Source of the DNA: an uncultured Prevotella sp.
Lineage (GTDB): Bacteria > Bacteroidota > Bacteroidia > Bacteroidales > Bacteroidaceae
NCBI GenBank assembly: GCA_937892695.1
Contig: CALBJK010000142.1
Coordinates: 1-6,960, forward strand
Length of the DNA: 6,960 nucleotides
Direction: 5' to 3'
Shown here: positions 5,252-6,960 of the stretch, one piece after another
Numbering within the stretch: position 1 is the stretch's first letter
Layout of the letters: each line of letters begins with the position of its first letter
Translations under genes and position numbers: made by a program
Notes under the pieces: generated by a model
The model's database searches: none
Told to the model about the DNA's origin: nothing
The model's input: only the letters and a program-made list of their open reading frames with translations

Positions 5252-6532
5252 ATGAAAATCTTAAAATTCGATAAGGCCGTCAATGAAGCGGCATTTGGCC
5301 GGATGGCTGACTTAGCCCAAGAGTCACACCCCTACGTGATTGTAATTCCGACACCTGACAATATAGAAAAGCTCCGCCAGGACATTTCAGTCAGAGTGTT
5401 GCGCGACTACTCGCCGGCCGACGAAGCCATCGACAAGATTGAAGACCGCATCATGGCTGCTACGGCGGCGTATGGCTGTGCTGACGATGCAGGGCTTTGC
5501 TCTCATATAAAAAAACGTCTGGCAAAGGTCAGACTGATAGCCAAGGGTGCAGACATTTCCGCTCCTGACCGCGAGATACGCCGCGAGCTGTCGCTGCTGA
5601 CGTGTGATTTGATGTGCGCCTTCCTTGCCAGACGTGGCTTGAGAGCTAAGACACTCGACACGAGCATGCTCATGCAGGTCAATCAGGAAGACCGCATCGA
5701 CATTCCATACGCACGAATTGCCGTGCGCCATCACGTCAACGATAACCGCGATGCCGAAATCTTTGTCGCTCCGTCATTGCTGTGCAGGGGACTGTCTGAG
5801 ACTCCCTGCTTCATCGACCGCCGGCGCAGCGACTACTACGCTGTAGCCATTGCGGCAGCCTTCAATGCCGACAAAGTGTCGATTGTAGGCAAGCCCGTAA
5901 CCGATATGCCTTCCACTTCTGACTGTCAGTCACGTACGCTGACCTACGAAGAGGCCGAGAACATCGTCGACACCGGCTCTTACATTATTTATATGGACAG
6001 CATCACTCTGGCTTGTCGCCGCAGCATCGAGTTGAAGTTCTACGATTCGTCAAATCCTTCCAATGTCGTGCTTACAGTAGGACATCACGACGACACCCCC
6101 ATCAAGACCATACATATTAAGAACGGACTGACTTTCGTCCGCTTCACGTCGCTCCACCAGCTTCCTGATTTTCTCTTCATAGGACGTGTGTTCAAGGCCA
6201 TAGACCGGTTCAAGGCCGACATTGTGGCAATGTCTTCGTCGGCAGCATCTGTGGCAATGATGGTGTCAGCATCGCGCGACGCCATCAGGCTCATACAGAA
6301 AGATCTTTCCGATGTAGCCGAAATGGTGGCTGATAACGGAATGGCTCTCGTCCGCATCATAGGTTCGACAAGTTGGGAACGCGTACATCTCGAAACTGTC
6401 ATAATGGACTCTATACGCGACTTTCCCGTATCGTTCATCTCGTTCGGAGACACATCCCAGTGTTTCACTCTGGCCGTGCGCACCGCCGACAGCCAGAAAA
6501 TAGTCGAACGTCTGAAAGCAATCAAGGCATAG
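5252..6532 (+). CDS. Degenerate aspartokinase-like protein with two ACT domains, probable pseudoenzyme
   Basis: The 426-residue protein has the layout of monofunctional aspartokinase (LysC): an amino-acid-kinase domain (about 1-285) and two ACT domains (about 293-355 and 364-426). It starts MKILKF like aspartokinases, but the KFGGTSV nucleotide motif has become KFDKAVN. The VVVSAM strand is replaced by VIVIPTPDN, and the SxGE substrate motif by a SLLT-like stretch (114-117). The GRGGSDY loop reads DRRRSDY (189-195), and the TDVDGxxTADPR segment is replaced by VGKPVTDMPSTSD. SDY, the following Ala-rich helix with ALNAD-like FNAD, and LTYEEAE are kept. The frame is long and uninterrupted, so it seems maintained. 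It probably does not phosphorylate aspartate; a regulatory role through amino acid binding to the ACT domains is inferred. The ATG at 5252 restores the family N-terminus; the frame is open back to 5129. Confidence 0.8.
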   Translation: MKILKFDKAVNEAAFGRMADLAQESHPYVIVIPTPDNIEKLRQDISVRVLRDYSPADEAIDKIEDRIMAATAAYGCADDAGLCSHIKKRLAKVRLIAKGADISAPDREIRRELSLLTCDLMCAFLARRGLRAKTLDTSMLMQVNQEDRIDIPYARIAVRHHVNDNRDAEIFVAPSLLCRGLSETPCFIDRRRSDYYAVAIAAAFNADKVSIVGKPVTDMPSTSDCQSRTLTYEEAENIVDTGSYIIYMDSITLACRRSIELKFYDSSNPSNVVLTVGHHDDTPIKTIHIKNGLTFVRFTSLHQLPDFLFIGRVFKAIDRFKADIVAMSSSAASVAMMVSASRDAIRLIQKDLSDVAEMVADNGMALVRIIGSTSWERVHLETVIMDSIRDFPVSFISFGDTSQCFTLAVRTADSQKIVERLKAIKA

Positions 6533-6715
6533 ATATTTCATGTCACGTTCAAAATTAACACAAAGAAGAAAGGTATGGCTTAGTGGAATACACCGTCACT
6601 GCTCAAAGGAACGGCTTCAAGGATGTCTCTACGAATATCATTTTAGGCTCAACTGAAGGGATCTAATGGATAAATCTTCGATGTGCTCATCCGCATAATG
6701 ATGAATAATCAGCCG

Positions 6716-6738
6716 AAACGCCTTAAAAAGGGCGTTTT
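6716..6738 (+). terminator. Probable intrinsic terminator downstream of the aspartokinase-like gene
   Basis: AAACGCC (6716-6722) pairs with GGCGTTT (6731-6737) around an 8-base loop, and the T-run reaches 6738. It lies about 185 bases after the stop codon, which is far for a dedicated terminator, but no better one is closer. On the minus strand the stem also ends in TTT, so it might act in both directions. Confidence 0.5.
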
Positions 6739-6832
6739 ACAAGTGCGCTCTATGAGCATATTCCTATTTATTTATTTTCATATACATTTCACATTTTATC
6801 AAGATTGTAACATTCGTACCATATTTTTTGCA

Positions 6833-6840
6833 TAACTTTG
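6833..6840 (+). promoter_or_regulatory. Bacteroidota -7 promoter box facing off the right edge
   Basis: TAACTTTG matches TAnnTTTG exactly. It sits in a TTTGCATAACTTTGCA context typical of Bacteroidales promoters, after a very AT-rich stretch. The -33 element is weak. It would drive a rightward gene starting beyond position 6960. Confidence 0.55.
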
Positions 6841-6960
6841 CAGCCGAAATATAAAGAGAAGATAAAGATTCTATTCTTATTTTTGCCGTAAGGAAAATTC
6901 AAGATAGTAATGTTCAAAAAATAACTTCCGCAAAAAAATCTGCGATCAAGAGCATTTGAT

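Larger units (their letters stand above)
6533..6960. other. Intergenic region to the right edge, no gene supported
   Basis: There is no reading frame of note. It contains a likely terminator inside a longer stem (6681-6761), then a strongly AT-rich stretch with a promoter box at 6833-6840. About 120 bases of apparent leader or intergenic DNA continue to the edge, with only a 4-codon ATG frame at 6909. Confidence 0.5.

Overview
The window looks like a Bacteroidales chromosome, most likely Prevotella or a close relative. Supporting signs are promoter elements of the Bacteroidota type (TAnnTTTG), start codons mostly without strong Shine-Dalgarno sequences, and housekeeping proteins whose sequences read like Bacteroidales homologues. 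No rRNA, tRNA, CRISPR array or intact transposase is visible.

Region 1 (about 348-2575, minus strand) is a tightly packed five-gene unit. In transcription order it holds a HigB/Gp49-type RelE-fold toxin, an XRE-family HigA-like antitoxin, a YdeI/OmpD-associated family protein, a YjaB-like GNAT acetyltransferase and a YbaK-domain prolyl-tRNA editing deacylase. Junctions are a 4-bp gap, a 5-bp gap, a 17-bp overlap and a 7-bp gap. The only clear promoter is a TATCTTTG box just ahead of the toxin, next to an inverted repeat that could be the antitoxin operator. The unit is visibly AT-richer than the genes on the right and looks like accessory cargo led by a toxin-antitoxin pair.

Region 2 (about 2576-3658) has no convincing intact gene. 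It holds a perfect-armed palindrome, a possible degraded coding remnant, a roughly 375-bp stretch bounded by inverted copies of a TGATAATCAG motif around a long hairpin, and a separate three-stem nested structure with a GAAA tetraloop. This is the part of the window least explained by ordinary features.

Region 3 (3593-4951, minus strand) is the core mtnN-luxS operon of S-adenosylhomocysteine recycling. MtnN removes adenine from S-adenosylhomocysteine, and LuxS cleaves the resulting S-ribosylhomocysteine to homocysteine and DPD, the precursor of autoinducer-2. It has a promoter box, a leader hairpin and a strong intrinsic terminator.

Region 4 (5252-6532, plus strand) encodes an aspartokinase-like protein with two C-terminal ACT domains in which the catalytic and substrate-binding motifs are largely lost. 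It is probably a pseudoenzyme and is the most unusual protein here. It is followed by a structured region with a likely terminator. A promoter box near 6833-6840 points towards a gene beyond the right edge.
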